A stretch of DNA of 64,000 bases from Rathayibacter sp. VKM Ac-2760 (GCF_009834185.1 NZ_CP047173.1:186001-250000); one strand, 5' to 3'; positions 52,656 through 61,716 are shown, counted from the stretch's first letter. The notes: generated by a model from the sequence alone, not told the origin. Translations and numbers: made by a program.

Positions 52656-54893
52656 ATGGACGACGCAGCATCCGACCGCAACGACCGCGGACAGGACCGG
52701 CGCGACGAGCGCCCGCCCCGCGCCGCCGGCGGCGACCGCTCCTCCTCCCCGCGGGGCGGAGCTCGAGACGGCGACCGGCCCGCTCGCGGTGGAGACTCCC
52801 GTCCGTACCGCTCGAACGACGCCGGATCGCGCTCGGACGCTCCGCGTCGCGACGGAGCCGGACGCCCGGACCGTGGCGGAGACTCTCGGCCCCGTCGCGA
52901 CGGCGACTCGCGTCCCTACTCCGGTGGCGACTCCCGTCCGCGCCGCGACGGTGACGCCCGCCCGCCTCGGGCCGGCGACTCCCGTCCTTCTCGTGACGGT
53001 GATTCCCGTCCGCGTCGTGAGGGCGACTTCCATCCCTCTCGTGACGCCGACTCCCGCCCTCGCCGTGACGGCGATGCGCGTCCTTCTCGTGAGGGTGAGT
53101 CCCGTCCGCGTCGCGAGGGCGACTTCCGTCCCTCTCGTGATGGGGACTCTCGTCCGCGCCGTGATGGTGACTCCCGTCCCTCGCGGGATGGTGATTCCCG
53201 TCCTCGTCGTGAGGGTGACTCCCGTCCTTCTCGTGATGGCGACTTTCGTCCCCGGTACGGTGATGCGCGTCCCTCCCGTGACGGTGACTCTCGTCCGCGT
53301 CGTGAAGGTGACTCCCGTCCTTCTCGTGATGGCGATTCCCGTCCTCGCCGTGACGGCGATTCCCGTCCTTCCCGTGACGGTGACTCTCGGCCGCGTCGTG
53401 AGGGCGACTTCCGTCCTTCTCGTGATGGCGATTCCCGTCCTCGCCGTGACGGCGATTCGCGTCCCTCTCGCGACGGTGATTCCCGTCCGCGTCGTGACGG
53501 CGATGCGCGTCCTTCCCGTGACGGCGACTCCCGCCCGCGTCGTGAGGGCGACTTCCGTCCCTCCCGTGACGGCGACTCCCGGCCCCGTCGGGACGGCGAC
53601 TCGCGCGGCGGGCGCTTCGACGACCGTCGGGGCGGCGGCGATCGCGCGGGTGGTCGCGGTGGGTTCGGCGGCGGGTACGCCGGCCGCGGTGCTCCGCGCG
53701 AGGAGCCGGAGCTCACCGAGGAGGAGCGTGAGCGCCGCTCGCTGCAGTCGGTCCGCCCGCGGCACGACGACCCGGATCTGCCGGACGACGTCCAGGCGAA
53801 GGATCTCGACAAGGTGGCGCGCAACGAGCTGCGCACCCTGTCCAAGGACAATGCGGAGTGGGTCGCGCGTCACCTCGTGATGGCCGGCCGCCTCCTCGAG
53901 GAGGACCCGGAGCTCGCGCACCGGCACGTCCTCTCGGCCGCGCGCCGCGCGGGGCGCATCGCCGTTGTCCGCGAGTCGCTGGCGATCTCGGCGTACGCGA
54001 TCGGCGACTTCGCGCTCGCGCTGCGGGAGTTGCGCACCTACCGCCGCATCTCGGGGTCGGACGAGCAGGTTCCGCTGATGGTGGACAGCGAGCGCGGGGT
54101 CGGGCGGCCGGACAAGGCGCTCGAGCTCGGCCGCTCCGTCGACCGCGGCACGCTGAGCCCGGGCGCGCAGGTGTCGCTGGCGATCGCGATGTCCGGGGCG
54201 CGCCTCGACCTCGGGCAGTCCGAGCTGGCGCTGATGGAGCTCGAGATCCCGCAGTTGGACCCCGACCGCGCCTTCTCCTACAGCCCCGACCTGTTCGCGG
54301 CGTACGCGCTCGTCCTCGACGAGGTCGGCCGCGCGGACGAGGCGGCCGAGTGGCAGCGCCGCGCGGACATCGCTGCGCGCGCGGTCTTCGCGGCCGAGGG
54401 CGGCGGAGACGACGAGACGATCGAGGTCGTCGAGGAGGAGCAGGAGCACCTCCCCGCGGCGCGCGCGCTGCCGGCGCAGCCGCTCGCGGAGGACGACCCG
54501 GACGAGGAGGACGACTTCCTCGATCCCGACGGGACCGAGCTCGCGGAGCAGGACGCGTCCGACGAGGCGCCGGCGACGGACGAGCTCTCTGCCGAGACGA
54601 CCGCCGCGGACGCCGTCGAGCACCAGGCCGCGATCGCCGAGCCCGCCGAGGACTCCGAGCCGGATGTCGCGGGAGAGGACGGGGAGCGCTCGGCCGACGC
54701 CGACTTCGAGGACGCCCTCGCCGGCGCGACCCCGGAGGCGGGCCCGGTCGAGCAGTCGAGCACCGAGCCCGAGACCACGGAGCCCGAGACCACGGAGCCC
54801 GAGCCCGACACCACCGAGCCCGACTCCGACACCACTGCCACCACCACCGACCCCGAGGAGGACGGCGCCGATGTTCCGAAGCCCGAAGCCTGA
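52656..54893 (+). CDS. Octapeptide-repeat protein with TPR-like C-terminal domain
   Basis: 745 residues in three parts. Residues about 76-314 are ~30 tandem octapeptides of the pattern D-S-R-P-[RS]-R-D-G, strongly charged and surely disordered. Residues about 345-590 form a helical domain (LTEEERERRSLQSVRPRHDD, VARHLVMAGRLLEEDPELAH) with TPR-like helix pairs. The last 150 residues are an acidic Glu/Asp/Thr tail (EPETTEPETTEPEPD). This is the tetratricopeptide gene that lies upstream of the NagD-type phosphatase in many Actinobacteria, there mostly without such a long repeat. AGGCGAGG ribosome site. Nucleic acid or ribosome binding by the Arg-rich part is a guess. Confidence 0.8.
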   Translation: MDDAASDRNDRGQDRRDERPPRAAGGDRSSSPRGGARDGDRPARGGDSRPYRSNDAGSRSDAPRRDGAGRPDRGGDSRPRRDGDSRPYSGGDSRPRRDGDARPPRAGDSRPSRDGDSRPRREGDFHPSRDADSRPRRDGDARPSREGESRPRREGDFRPSRDGDSRPRRDGDSRPSRDGDSRPRREGDSRPSRDGDFRPRYGDARPSRDGDSRPRREGDSRPSRDGDSRPRRDGDSRPSRDGDSRPRREGDFRPSRDGDSRPRRDGDSRPSRDGDSRPRRDGDARPSRDGDSRPRREGDFRPSRDGDSRPRRDGDSRGGRFDDRRGGGDRAGGRGGFGGGYAGRGAPREEPELTEEERERRSLQSVRPRHDDPDLPDDVQAKDLDKVARNELRTLSKDNAEWVARHLVMAGRLLEEDPELAHRHVLSAARRAGRIAVVRESLAISAYAIGDFALALRELRTYRRISGSDEQVPLMVDSERGVGRPDKALELGRSVDRGTLSPGAQVSLAIAMSGARLDLGQSELALMELEIPQLDPDRAFSYSPDLFAAYALVLDEVGRADEAAEWQRRADIAARAVFAAEGGGDDETIEVVEEEQEHLPAARALPAQPLAEDDPDEEDDFLDPDGTELAEQDASDEAPATDELSAETTAADAVEHQAAIAEPAEDSEPDVAGEDGERSADADFEDALAGATPEAGPVEQSSTEPETTEPETTEPEPDTTEPDSDTTATTTDPEEDGADVPKPEA
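52881..53598 (+). repeat. 24-bp coding minisatellite (about 30 units)
   Basis: Each unit encodes D-[SAF]-R-P-x-R-[DE]-G. Pairs RPRR/RPSR alternate, making a 48-bp higher-order period, and one unit (number 16, DFRPRYG) has lost a codon. Units differ by synonymous third-base changes, so the peptide pattern is selected or the array is actively homogenised. Confidence 0.9.
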
Positions 54894-55872
54894 GCCCACC
54901 CCGCTCGACGGGCGCGACTGCGTCCTCGCCGATCTCGACGGCGTCGTCTACAAGGGTGCGGACGCGATCCCGTTCGCGGTGGACAGTCTCAACCGGGCGG
55001 CCGAGTCGCTCCGGGTCGGCTACATCACCAACAACGCCTCTCGCACCGATGTCTCGGTGGCCGGCCATCTCTCCGACCTCGGCCTGGCCGTGCAGCCGGC
55101 GGACGTCGTCACCTCCCCGCAGGCCGCCGTCGTGCTGCTCGCCGGGCTGATCCCGGCCGGCTCGACCGTGCTGGTCGTCGGCGGGGAGGGCCTCACCTCC
55201 GAGGTCGAGCGGGCCGGCTTCACCGTCACCCGCAGCGCGGAGGAGTCGCCCGCCGCGGTCATCCAGGGCTTCGCGCAGACGGTCGGCTGGGCGGAGCTCG
55301 CCGAGGCGTCGTTCGCCCTGCACACCGGCATCCCGTGGGTCGCGACCAACACCGACTGGACCATCCCCGTCGCCCGCGGCATCGCCCCGGGCAACGGCAC
55401 CCTCGTCTCGGCGGTGCACACCGCGGTCGGGCGTCTGCCGGTCGTCGCCGGCAAGCCGGAGCGCGCCATCTTCGACGCGGCGACCGAGCGCTTCGGCTCG
55501 ACGAATCCGCTGTTCATCGGCGACCGGCTCGACACCGACATCGCCGGCGCGAACGCGGCCGGCATGGAGAGCGCCCACGTGCTCACCGGGATCGACCGGG
55601 CCAAGCAGCTGCTGGCCGCCGAGCCGAAGCTGCGGCCGACGTACATCCTCGGCGACCTGCGCGAGCTGCACGAGCCGTACCCGGCGACGAGCGTCGCGAA
55701 GAACGGCACCCACGCGGTCCGCTCCGCGAAGGTGCGGCTCGACGGCGACTCCGTCGTGATCGTCGACGCCGGCTCGGACGAGACCGATCTGCTGCGCGCC
55801 GCGTGCTCGGTGATCTGGAGCTCGGGCCGCGCGATCTACGGCCTGGACGTGCCGGAGTCGCTCTACAGCTGA
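54871..55872 (+). CDS. HAD-IIA family (NagD-like) phosphatase
   Basis: 333 residues. Motif I is ADLDGVVYKGADAIP, followed by the C2-type cap; TNNASRT gives motif II, GKPERAIFDAATERFG motif III and IGDRLDTDIAGANAAGM motif IV. It is likely a phosphoglycolate/ribonucleotide-type phosphatase of the NagD clade acting on small phosphometabolites. A C-terminal addition (SVVIVDAGSDETDLLRAACS) extends beyond the usual ~260-270 residues. GAGGAGG ribosome site 8 nt before the ATG. The previous gene ends 22 nt after this start, so the two overlap in different frames. Confidence 0.88.
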   Translation: MFRSPKPEPTPLDGRDCVLADLDGVVYKGADAIPFAVDSLNRAAESLRVGYITNNASRTDVSVAGHLSDLGLAVQPADVVTSPQAAVVLLAGLIPAGSTVLVVGGEGLTSEVERAGFTVTRSAEESPAAVIQGFAQTVGWAELAEASFALHTGIPWVATNTDWTIPVARGIAPGNGTLVSAVHTAVGRLPVVAGKPERAIFDAATERFGSTNPLFIGDRLDTDIAGANAAGMESAHVLTGIDRAKQLLAAEPKLRPTYILGDLRELHEPYPATSVAKNGTHAVRSAKVRLDGDSVVIVDAGSDETDLLRAACSVIWSSGRAIYGLDVPESLYS

Positions 55873-57266
55873 TCCTGCGCGGCGGGCTGCTCCGCGCCCT
55901 CGCGGCGGAGGAGCCCGCCGAGCCGGACGGCCAGCGCCACCGCGCCGAGGGCGACGAGCGCTCCGTAGGCGAAGGTCGCGGTGAAGGCGGCGCTCCCGCT
56001 CCCGAGCAGACCGGTGACCGCCGCCGCCAGCAGCCCGGTGAGGGCGAGCGAGACCGACCCGCCGGTCGAGTCCGCGATCTGCAGCGCCGAGCTGTTGAAT
56101 CCCTCGCGTCCCGGCGCCGACCGGCCGAGGGTCAGCGTGCCCATCCGCGGGTACATCGTGCCCATCCCGCCGCCCGCGAGGAACCAGCCGACCGCGGCGA
56201 CGACCGGGGACAGCGCGAGCAGGACGGTCAGCAGCACCACGGCGATGCCGGCCAGCAGGAGTCCCGTGCCGAGCCGCATCGCGCCGCCGTGCGTGAGCCG
56301 CGTCCCGGGCCGGCCCTGGAGCTGCGAGCCGAGCGCCCAGGAGACGGCGCCGGCCGTCAGCGTCACTCCGGACAGCCACGGCGGCAGGCCGTACTGCTCG
56401 CTGAGCAGCAGCCGCAGGTACACCTCGGTGCCGAAGAAGGCGGCCGCGACGAGCGCGCGCAGCAGCATCGTCGACGGGAGGACGCCCCGGGCGCGCAGGG
56501 TGCCCGCGGGCAGCAGGGCGCGGACCGCGACGACGATCACGACCACGGCGACGATCGCGACGACGCCGGCCGCCTCCGGGACCACCTCGGCGCTCGTGCT
56601 GAGCGCGACGACGGCGGCGGCCACGATCACCGCGCGCACGACGCGCCCGATCGCTCCGCGGTCGAACGGGCGCAGCTCCTGCGGCTCGAGGGAGCGGAGG
56701 GTCGGCGCGATGACGGCGCTCGCGATCGCGACCAGCACGACCACGCCGAGGAAGACCCAGTGCCAGCTCGCCAGCTCGGCGACCAGACCCGCGGCGAGCG
56801 GCCCCACCAGAGAGGGCACCACCCAGGCCGCGGCGAAGGCGCCGAAGATCCGCGGGTGCAGCTCGGCGGGGAAGACCCGCGCGACGAGGACGTAGAGCGT
56901 GACGGTGATGCCTCCGCTGCCCAGCCCCTGCAGGAGCCGCGCCGCGACGAAGACCTCCATCGAGGTCGCCGTGCCCGCCGCGATCAGGCCCAGCGTGAAC
57001 AGCGCGATCGCCGTGATCAGTGCTGGCGTCGGTCCTCGGCGATCGGCGGAGGAGCCGGCGGCCACCATGCCGACGACGGAGGCCGCGAGGGTCGCCGCGA
57101 AGGCGAGTGGATACAGCGCCCGGCCGTCCAGGTCGGCGCTGATGATCGGCATGACCGTCGTGACGGCGAGCGACTCGAACGCGCAGAGGAAGACGAGCCC
57201 CGTCGTCCCGGCGGTGGTGAGGAGGAACGGGGCGGAGAGGAGACCGCGGCGGTCGGCGGAACGCAC
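55863..57266 (-). CDS. MFS transporter, DHA2/EmrB-like exporter
   Basis: 467 residues and 12-14 membrane segments. Family motifs: the loop 2-3 motif A region GSSADRRGPTPALITAIALF (with DRRG) and motif C-like GPLAAGLVAELASWHWVFLG of drug/proton antiporters. Probably exports drugs or metabolites. The start at 57266 (GTG) is chosen because a TAGGGT -10-like hexamer on that strand stands exactly 7 nt upstream; an alternative in-frame GTG at 57275 would begin inside that hexamer. The 3' end overlaps the convergent phosphatase gene by 10 bp. Confidence 0.85.
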   Translation of the reverse strand: MRSADRRGLLSAPFLLTTAGTTGLVFLCAFESLAVTTVMPIISADLDGRALYPLAFAATLAASVVGMVAAGSSADRRGPTPALITAIALFTLGLIAAGTATSMEVFVAARLLQGLGSGGITVTLYVLVARVFPAELHPRIFGAFAAAWVVPSLVGPLAAGLVAELASWHWVFLGVVVLVAIASAVIAPTLRSLEPQELRPFDRGAIGRVVRAVIVAAAVVALSTSAEVVPEAAGVVAIVAVVVIVVAVRALLPAGTLRARGVLPSTMLLRALVAAAFFGTEVYLRLLLSEQYGLPPWLSGVTLTAGAVSWALGSQLQGRPGTRLTHGGAMRLGTGLLLAGIAVVLLTVLLALSPVVAAVGWFLAGGGMGTMYPRMGTLTLGRSAPGREGFNSSALQIADSTGGSVSLALTGLLAAAVTGLLGSGSAAFTATFAYGALVALGAVALAVRLGGLLRREGAEQPAAQDQL

Positions 57267-57322
57267 TCGTGTCACCCTACGCGGCGCGGTCGGCGGCGAT
57301 GCGGGGTCGACGGCGCGGCGGT

Positions 57323-57520
57323 TCAGCGGTAGACGGCCCAGTCGTCCTTCGCGAGCAGGGTCGGGGTCCCCTCGACGTCGACGAGCCAGCCCGCGTCGTC
57401 GCGCTCGAGGTAGCGGCCCTGGACGATCTCGGGAGCCCAGCCGCCGTCGCGGGAGGAGACCCAGCGGACGAAGCGGACCGTGCCGCCTCGCCGGAAGAGG
57501 GTGCCGTTGTGGTCGCTCAT
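57323..57520 (-). CDS. Small conserved hypothetical protein
   Basis: 65 residues: MSDHNGTLFRRGGTVRFVRW, VSSRDGGWAPEIVQGRYLER, DDAGWLVDVEGTPTLLAKDD, WAVYR. Mostly beta-strand, no membrane segment or cysteine. No family is recognised. It starts inside the stop codon of the DUF7882 gene (ATGA overlap), so the two are co-expressed and probably functionally linked. Confidence 0.7.
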   Translation of the reverse strand: MSDHNGTLFRRGGTVRFVRWVSSRDGGWAPEIVQGRYLERDDAGWLVDVEGTPTLLAKDDWAVYR

Positions 57521-57840
57521 GCGGGGGTCCTCCGCTCTCGGGGGTCGGCGGTGCTGTCGGGCTCGGGGACGATGTGCAGACCCAGGCGGCCGTGCGACGC
57601 GGCGGTGAGGGCGCGCAGCCAGTGCGGATCGAGCTCCTGCTCGCTCGTCCCGTCGTACTCGTAGCGGAGGGCGATGGCGGGGTGCAGCCACAGCTCGGAC
57701 CGGCGCCCGTCGTCGTCGAGGGTGAGCAGGAAGCCCTCGCCGCGGCGGAACCGGGAGGTGATCACGCTCTGCAGGTGCGCGAGGACCCTGTCCTCGAAGG
57801 GGTGCGCGCTCGGCGGCGCTCCGTACAGCAGGCGACCCAT
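57517..57840 (-). CDS. DUF7882 family protein
   Basis: 107 residues: MGRLLYGAPPSAHPFEDRVL, AHLQSVITSRFRRGEGFLLT, then LWLHPAIALRYEYDG and ELDPHWLRALTAAS. This is the characteristic pattern of the short Microbacteriaceae protein family DUF7882 (formerly often mis-annotated as ATP-dependent DNA ligase). Function unknown. Overlaps the next gene by 4 nt. It diverges from the MarR regulator at 58042. Confidence 0.82.
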   Translation of the reverse strand: MGRLLYGAPPSAHPFEDRVLAHLQSVITSRFRRGEGFLLTLDDDGRRSELWLHPAIALRYEYDGTSEQELDPHWLRALTAASHGRLGLHIVPEPDSTADPRERRTPA

Positions 57841-57910
57841 CGCGCGGACCTCCTCGGCCGTCTCCCGGCACGCTCCGCCGAGCGCGCCACGGACTCAGCC
57901 TAGGCAGTGG

Positions 57911-57927
57911 CTAAATCGGTTAGCTAA
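57911..57927. promoter_or_regulatory. Dyad in the MarR / DUF7882 divergent region
   Basis: CTAA-ATCGG-TTAG (57911-57923) overlaps the palindrome TTAGCTAA (57920-57927). AT-rich dyads in a GC-rich context between a MarR gene and its divergent neighbour are likely autoregulatory operators. Confidence 0.55.
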
Positions 57928-58041
57928 TGCATCCGGCGAACAGTGCGTTTCCGGGACAGCGTCCGGCGTGCTCCGAGAAGTGGTTGCATGGTCGGAGCGA
58001 GTTCCCGGCCGGGGCGCCTGCCACTCAGGAAGGTGCGACCC

Positions 58042-58491
58042 GTGGACGATCGACCCGACCTGTTCGGACTGCTCACCCGGCTGCGGACCGAGGAGCGCAG
58101 CTACGACGCCCGCGTCGAGCGGCGGCTGGGCATCGGCGTGACCGACCTGGCCGCCCTCCGGCTGATCGGCGCCGGCGCGGAGCGCGACGAGATGGTGCGC
58201 GCGGTCGATCTCGCGGGGGCGCTCGGGCTGACGACGGCGGCCGTGTCGATCCTCGTCGACCGGCTCGCGCGGGCGGGGTACGTGGACCGGGTCGTCGACC
58301 CCTCCGACGGCCGCGGCCGCATCCTCTGCCCGACCGACCGCGCCCGGACGGCGATCCGCGAGACGGACGAGCCGGTGTACGGAGCGATCCGCGCGCTGAC
58401 CGACGCCGTCTCGGACGCCGAGGCGGCGCGCTTCGCCGAGATGCTGGACGGGCTGTCGCGGATCCTCGAGGGCGGTCCGCCGCCGCGCTGA
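58042..58491 (+). CDS. MarR family transcriptional regulator
   Basis: 149 residues, GTG start with AGGAAGG 9 nt upstream. Winged helix: VTDLAALRLIGAGAERDEMV, RAVDLAGALGLTTAAVSILV, DRLARAGYVDRVVDPSDGRG (the D-x-R-G wing). No redox cysteine in the N-terminus, so not an obvious OhrR. A dyad (57911-57927) lies upstream between this gene and the divergent DUF7882 pair, which may be its targets; the convergent gene downstream is purC. Confidence 0.88.
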   Translation: MDDRPDLFGLLTRLRTEERSYDARVERRLGIGVTDLAALRLIGAGAERDEMVRAVDLAGALGLTTAAVSILVDRLARAGYVDRVVDPSDGRGRILCPTDRARTAIRETDEPVYGAIRALTDAVSDAEAARFAEMLDGLSRILEGGPPPR

Positions 58492-58546
58492 GGACGGCCG
58501 CGCGCTCGGCTCGGTGCTCGGCTCGGTGCTCGGCGCAGCGCCCGGC

Positions 58547-59437
58547 TCAGTGCGTGAGGCGCTCGATCAGCTCGCGGTAGCGGCCGGCCGTGCGGACGAC
58601 GATCTCGTGCGGGAGGCGGGGCGGCTCGCCCTGGCCGTCCCAGTTGTCGCCGATCCAGTCGCGCACGATCTGCTTGTCGAACGACTGCCCGCGGACGCCA
58701 GCGTCGTACTCGACCGCGTCCCAGTAGCGCGAGGAGTCGCTGGTGAGCACCTCGTCGCCGAGGGTGACGACGCCGGTCGCGCGGTCGACGCCGAACTCGA
58801 ACTTGGTGTCCGCGAGGATGACGCCGCTGCGCAGGGCGATCGCCGCGGCCTCGCGGTAGACGTGCAGCGAGAGGGTGCGCAGCGCCTCCGCCGCGTCCTC
58901 GCCGACGAGCTCGACGGTGCGCTCGAAGGAGATGTTCTCGTCGTGCTCGCCCTGCGGCGCCTTCCAGGCGGGGGTGTAGATCGGCTCGGGCAGCACGTCG
59001 CCGTCGTTCAGGCCCTCGGGCAGGGCGACGCCGGAGACCGCGCCCGTCGCCCGGTACTCCTTGAGACCGCTGCCGGAGAGGTAGCCGCGGACGACGCACT
59101 CGATCGGGAACATGTCCAGCGTCTGCACGAGCATCGCGCGACCGCGCACCGGCTCCGGGATCTCGCCCGCGACGAGGTGGTTGGGCACGTCGGCCAGCTG
59201 GCCGAACCACCACAGCGACAGCTCGGTCAGCAGCTCGCCCTTGCCGGGGATGCCGGGCTCGAGGACGGTGTCGAAGGCGCTGACCCGGTCGCTGGCGACG
59301 ACGAGCATCCGGTCGGCGCCGAGCACCGGGTCCGCGTCGTCGGGGGTGTAGAGGTCGCGCACCTTGCCGGAGTAGGCGTGCTGCCAGCCGGGCAGGGGGG
59401 CGCTGGGGTCGTAGGCCGGGGAGTCGTCGCGAGTCAC
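58547..59437 (-). CDS. purC: SAICAR synthetase PurC
   Basis: 296 residues, GTG start (VTRDDSPAYDPSAPLPGWQH). The ATP site YSGKVRDLY and the core LVVASDRVSAFD, VVRGYLSGSGLKEY and ILADTKFEFGVD are diagnostic. It ligates aspartate to CAIR in purine synthesis. It lies on the minus strand like purS, purQ and purL, in the order seen in compact purC-purS-purQ-purL clusters, but 19 kb from purS. Confidence 0.95.
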   Translation of the reverse strand: MTRDDSPAYDPSAPLPGWQHAYSGKVRDLYTPDDADPVLGADRMLVVASDRVSAFDTVLEPGIPGKGELLTELSLWWFGQLADVPNHLVAGEIPEPVRGRAMLVQTLDMFPIECVVRGYLSGSGLKEYRATGAVSGVALPEGLNDGDVLPEPIYTPAWKAPQGEHDENISFERTVELVGEDAAEALRTLSLHVYREAAAIALRSGVILADTKFEFGVDRATGVVTLGDEVLTSDSSRYWDAVEYDAGVRGQSFDKQIVRDWIGDNWDGQGEPPRLPHEIVVRTAGRYRELIERLTH

Positions 59438-59580
59438 CCGGCCATTGTCCCGGAATCGGAGTGTGCGGCGAGGCGGAGTCCGCTCAAAGCTGAGTCCCGG
59501 CTGGGCATCGCCTCTGTCGCGCGGATCCCGAGCTGTCAACCACGCGCGCCGACGCGGTGCCCGCGCCTACCGTCGAAGAC

Positions 59581-60489
59581 ATGACTTCCGAGAACACGAC
59601 CGACCAGTACACGTTCCAGGACCCCGCGAAGATGTTCTCCGACATCGACACCGAGGCGCAGTACCAGGAGGGCTCCGGCCTCGATTCGAAGATGGACGAC
59701 CTCGCCGACCGCGGCGAGAAGACCTACCGCGGCTCCGGCCGGCTCGAGGGCCGCAAGGCTCTCGTCACCGGCGGTGACTCGGGCATCGGCGCGGCCGTCG
59801 CCATCGCCTACGCCCGCGAGGGTGCCGACGTCGCGATCGTCTACCTGCCCGAGGAGGAGTCCGACGCGAAGAAGGTCGTCGCCCTCATCGAGGAGGCCGG
59901 CCGCGTCGCCGTCGCCATCCCCGGCGACATCACCGACCACGACTTCGCCGTCGGCGCCGTCGCGAAGGCCGTCGAGGGTCTCGGCGGACTCGACATCCTC
60001 GTGAACAACGCGGGCAAGCAGCAGCACGTCGAGGACTTCCTCGAGCTCTCGGACGAGCAGTTCGACGAGACCTTCAAGACCAACGTCTACGCGATGTTCT
60101 GGATGACGAAGGCGGCCGTGCCGCACCTCGCCCCGGGCTCCGCGATCATCAGCACCTCGTCGATCCAGGCCTACTCGCCCTCGCCGATGCTGGTCGACTA
60201 CGCCTCGACGAAGGCCACGATCAACACGTTCTCGAAGGCGCTCTCGCAGCAGCTGGCGCCCAAGGGCATCCGCGTGAACGTCGTCGCGCCGGGCCCCATC
60301 TGGACCCCGCTGCAGACCGCCGGCGGACAGCCGTCGGACAAGCTGCCCGAGGTCGGCTCGCAGACGCCGCTCGGCCGCTGGGGCCAGCCCGCGGAGCTCG
60401 CTCCGGCCTACGTCTTCCTCGCCTCGCCCGAGTCGAGCTACGTGATCGGCGAGACGCTGCACGTCAACGGCGGCATGCCCACGCCGTAA
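59581..60489 (+). CDS. Short-chain dehydrogenase, YghA/GSP39-like
   Basis: 302 residues. An N-terminal extension of about 45 residues (YTFQDPAKMFSDIDTEAQYQ) is typical of the general-stress SDR group (GSP39/YhdF, YghA). NAD(P) site TGGDSGIG, structural NNAG, catalytic Ser in STSSIQ and Tyr-Lys in DYASTKATI. The C-terminus GETLHVNGGMPTP is intact. A TACCGT hexamer stands 7 nt before the ATG and there is no ribosome site, so it is probably leaderless. Confidence 0.9.
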   Translation: MTSENTTDQYTFQDPAKMFSDIDTEAQYQEGSGLDSKMDDLADRGEKTYRGSGRLEGRKALVTGGDSGIGAAVAIAYAREGADVAIVYLPEEESDAKKVVALIEEAGRVAVAIPGDITDHDFAVGAVAKAVEGLGGLDILVNNAGKQQHVEDFLELSDEQFDETFKTNVYAMFWMTKAAVPHLAPGSAIISTSSIQAYSPSPMLVDYASTKATINTFSKALSQQLAPKGIRVNVVAPGPIWTPLQTAGGQPSDKLPEVGSQTPLGRWGQPAELAPAYVFLASPESSYVIGETLHVNGGMPTP

Positions 60490-60563
60490 CACTCGGCGGC
60501 ATCGGCGGGCCCGGCCTGCGCTCGGAGACCTCGGTCCCGTGCGCAGGCTGGGTCTTCGCATTT

Positions 60564-60579
60564 AGTTGTCGTAACAATG
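60564..60579. promoter_or_regulatory. Dyad upstream of the oxygenase gene, similar to that of the VOC gene
   Basis: AGTTGT-CGTA-ACAATG (60564-60579) shares the left half and most of the right half with AGTTGT-AGCC-ACAACT before the VOC gene (40865-40880). It is located about 36 bp before the oxygenase start. Confidence 0.5.
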
Positions 60580-60614
60580 GCCGTGTCGATGCCGAACTGC
60601 GCAAGGCTTTCCGC

Positions 60615-61622
60615 ATGACCGATTCTCTGCCGATCCTCGACCTGTCCCGCCTCGACCAGGGGGAGGAGGAGGCCGCCGCCTTCCGCCGCGACCTCCGCGA
60701 GACCACGCACGACGTGGGCTTCTTCTACCTGGTCGGCCACGGCGTGCCGCAGGACCTCCTCGACGACGTGGTCGCCGTCTCCCGCCGCTTCTTCGACCTG
60801 TCCGAGGAGGAGAAGCTGGCCATCGAGAACACGGCCAGCCCGCAGTTCCGCGGCTACACCCGCTTCGGCGCCGAGCTGACCAACGGCGACGTCGACTACC
60901 GCGAGCAGGTCGACATCGGCATCGACCGCGAGACGGTGCCGGCCGGGCCGGACGTGCCCGACTACCAGCGCCTCGAGGGACCGAACCTCTGGCCCGAGGC
61001 GCTGCCCGAGTTCCGCGACGTGTTCGAGCGCTGGCACGAGGAGCTCGCCGCGGTCGCGATCCGCCTGCTGCGCACCTGGGCCGTCGCGCTCGACGCCCCC
61101 GCCGACGTCTTCGACGAGGCGTTCGCCGAGAAGCCGTTCTCGCTCGTCAAGGTCGTCCGCTACCCCGGCACCTCCGACCCCGAGCCCAAGCAGGGCGTCG
61201 GTGCGCACCGCGACGGCGGCGTGCTGACCCTGCTGCTGGTCGAGCCGGGCAAGGGCGGCCTGCAGGTCGAGCACGACGGCTCGTGGATCGAGGCGCCCGC
61301 GCTCGACGGCGCCTTCGTCGTCAACATCGGCGAGATGCTCGAGCTGGCCACCGGCGGCTACCTGAAGGCGACGCTGCACCGCGTGATCTCGCCGCTGATC
61401 GGCACGGACCGGATCTCGATCCCGTTCTTCTTCAACCCCTCCCTCGACGCCACGATGCCCTCGCTGCCGCTGCCGGAGGAGCTCAAGTCGGGTCTCTCGG
61501 TCGACCCGACCAACAGCCCGATCCTCGAGACCTACGGCGAGAACGCGCTGCGCTACCGCCTCCGCGCGCACCCGAACGTGGCGGCCGCGCACCACGCCGA
61601 CCTGCTGACCCCGGCGAGCTGA
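60615..61622 (+). CDS. Isopenicillin-N-synthase-like 2-oxoglutarate/Fe(II) oxygenase
   Basis: 335 residues. The N-terminal DIOX_N domain begins LPILDLSRLDQGEEEAAAFR. The jelly-roll core carries the iron ligands His198 and Asp200 (GAHRDGG) and His255 (TLHRVIS), with Arg266-x-Ser268 (DRISIPFF) for the 2-oxoglutarate carboxylate. The group covers plant-like hydroxylases and antibiotic cyclases; in bacteria many are of unknown function, and no biosynthetic gene neighbours are present here. Upstream is an AGTTGT-type dyad shared with the VOC gene. It converges on the large gene at 61717 with a family A hairpin between. Confidence 0.87.
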   Translation: MTDSLPILDLSRLDQGEEEAAAFRRDLRETTHDVGFFYLVGHGVPQDLLDDVVAVSRRFFDLSEEEKLAIENTASPQFRGYTRFGAELTNGDVDYREQVDIGIDRETVPAGPDVPDYQRLEGPNLWPEALPEFRDVFERWHEELAAVAIRLLRTWAVALDAPADVFDEAFAEKPFSLVKVVRYPGTSDPEPKQGVGAHRDGGVLTLLLVEPGKGGLQVEHDGSWIEAPALDGAFVVNIGEMLELATGGYLKATLHRVISPLIGTDRISIPFFFNPSLDATMPSLPLPEELKSGLSVDPTNSPILETYGENALRYRLRAHPNVAAAHHADLLTPAS

Positions 61623-61630
61623 CCCCCGGC

Positions 61631-61705
61631 CCCCCTCCGCGAGATGCCGCTTATGCACGCCTTTCACGGCGTGTCGCGTGTACAAGTGGCATCTCGCGGA
61701 GGGGA
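61631..61705. repeat. Dispersed palindromic repeat family A, copy 3 (bidirectional terminator position)
   Basis: The left arm includes CCCCTCCGCGAGATGCCGCT and the right arm AAGTGGCATCTCGCGGAGGG; only two positions in the left arm are mismatched. It occupies the gap between the convergent oxygenase and the large gene at 61717. Confidence 0.87.
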
Positions 61706-61716
61706 GGGGACCCGGG

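Noticed and set aside
52789..53880. Alternative Val/Arg/Pro-rich plus-strand frame across the octapeptide region
   Set aside because: An echo of the 24-bp repeat in another frame. The D-S-R-P frame continues into the TPR-like domain, and third-base variation is synonymous there.
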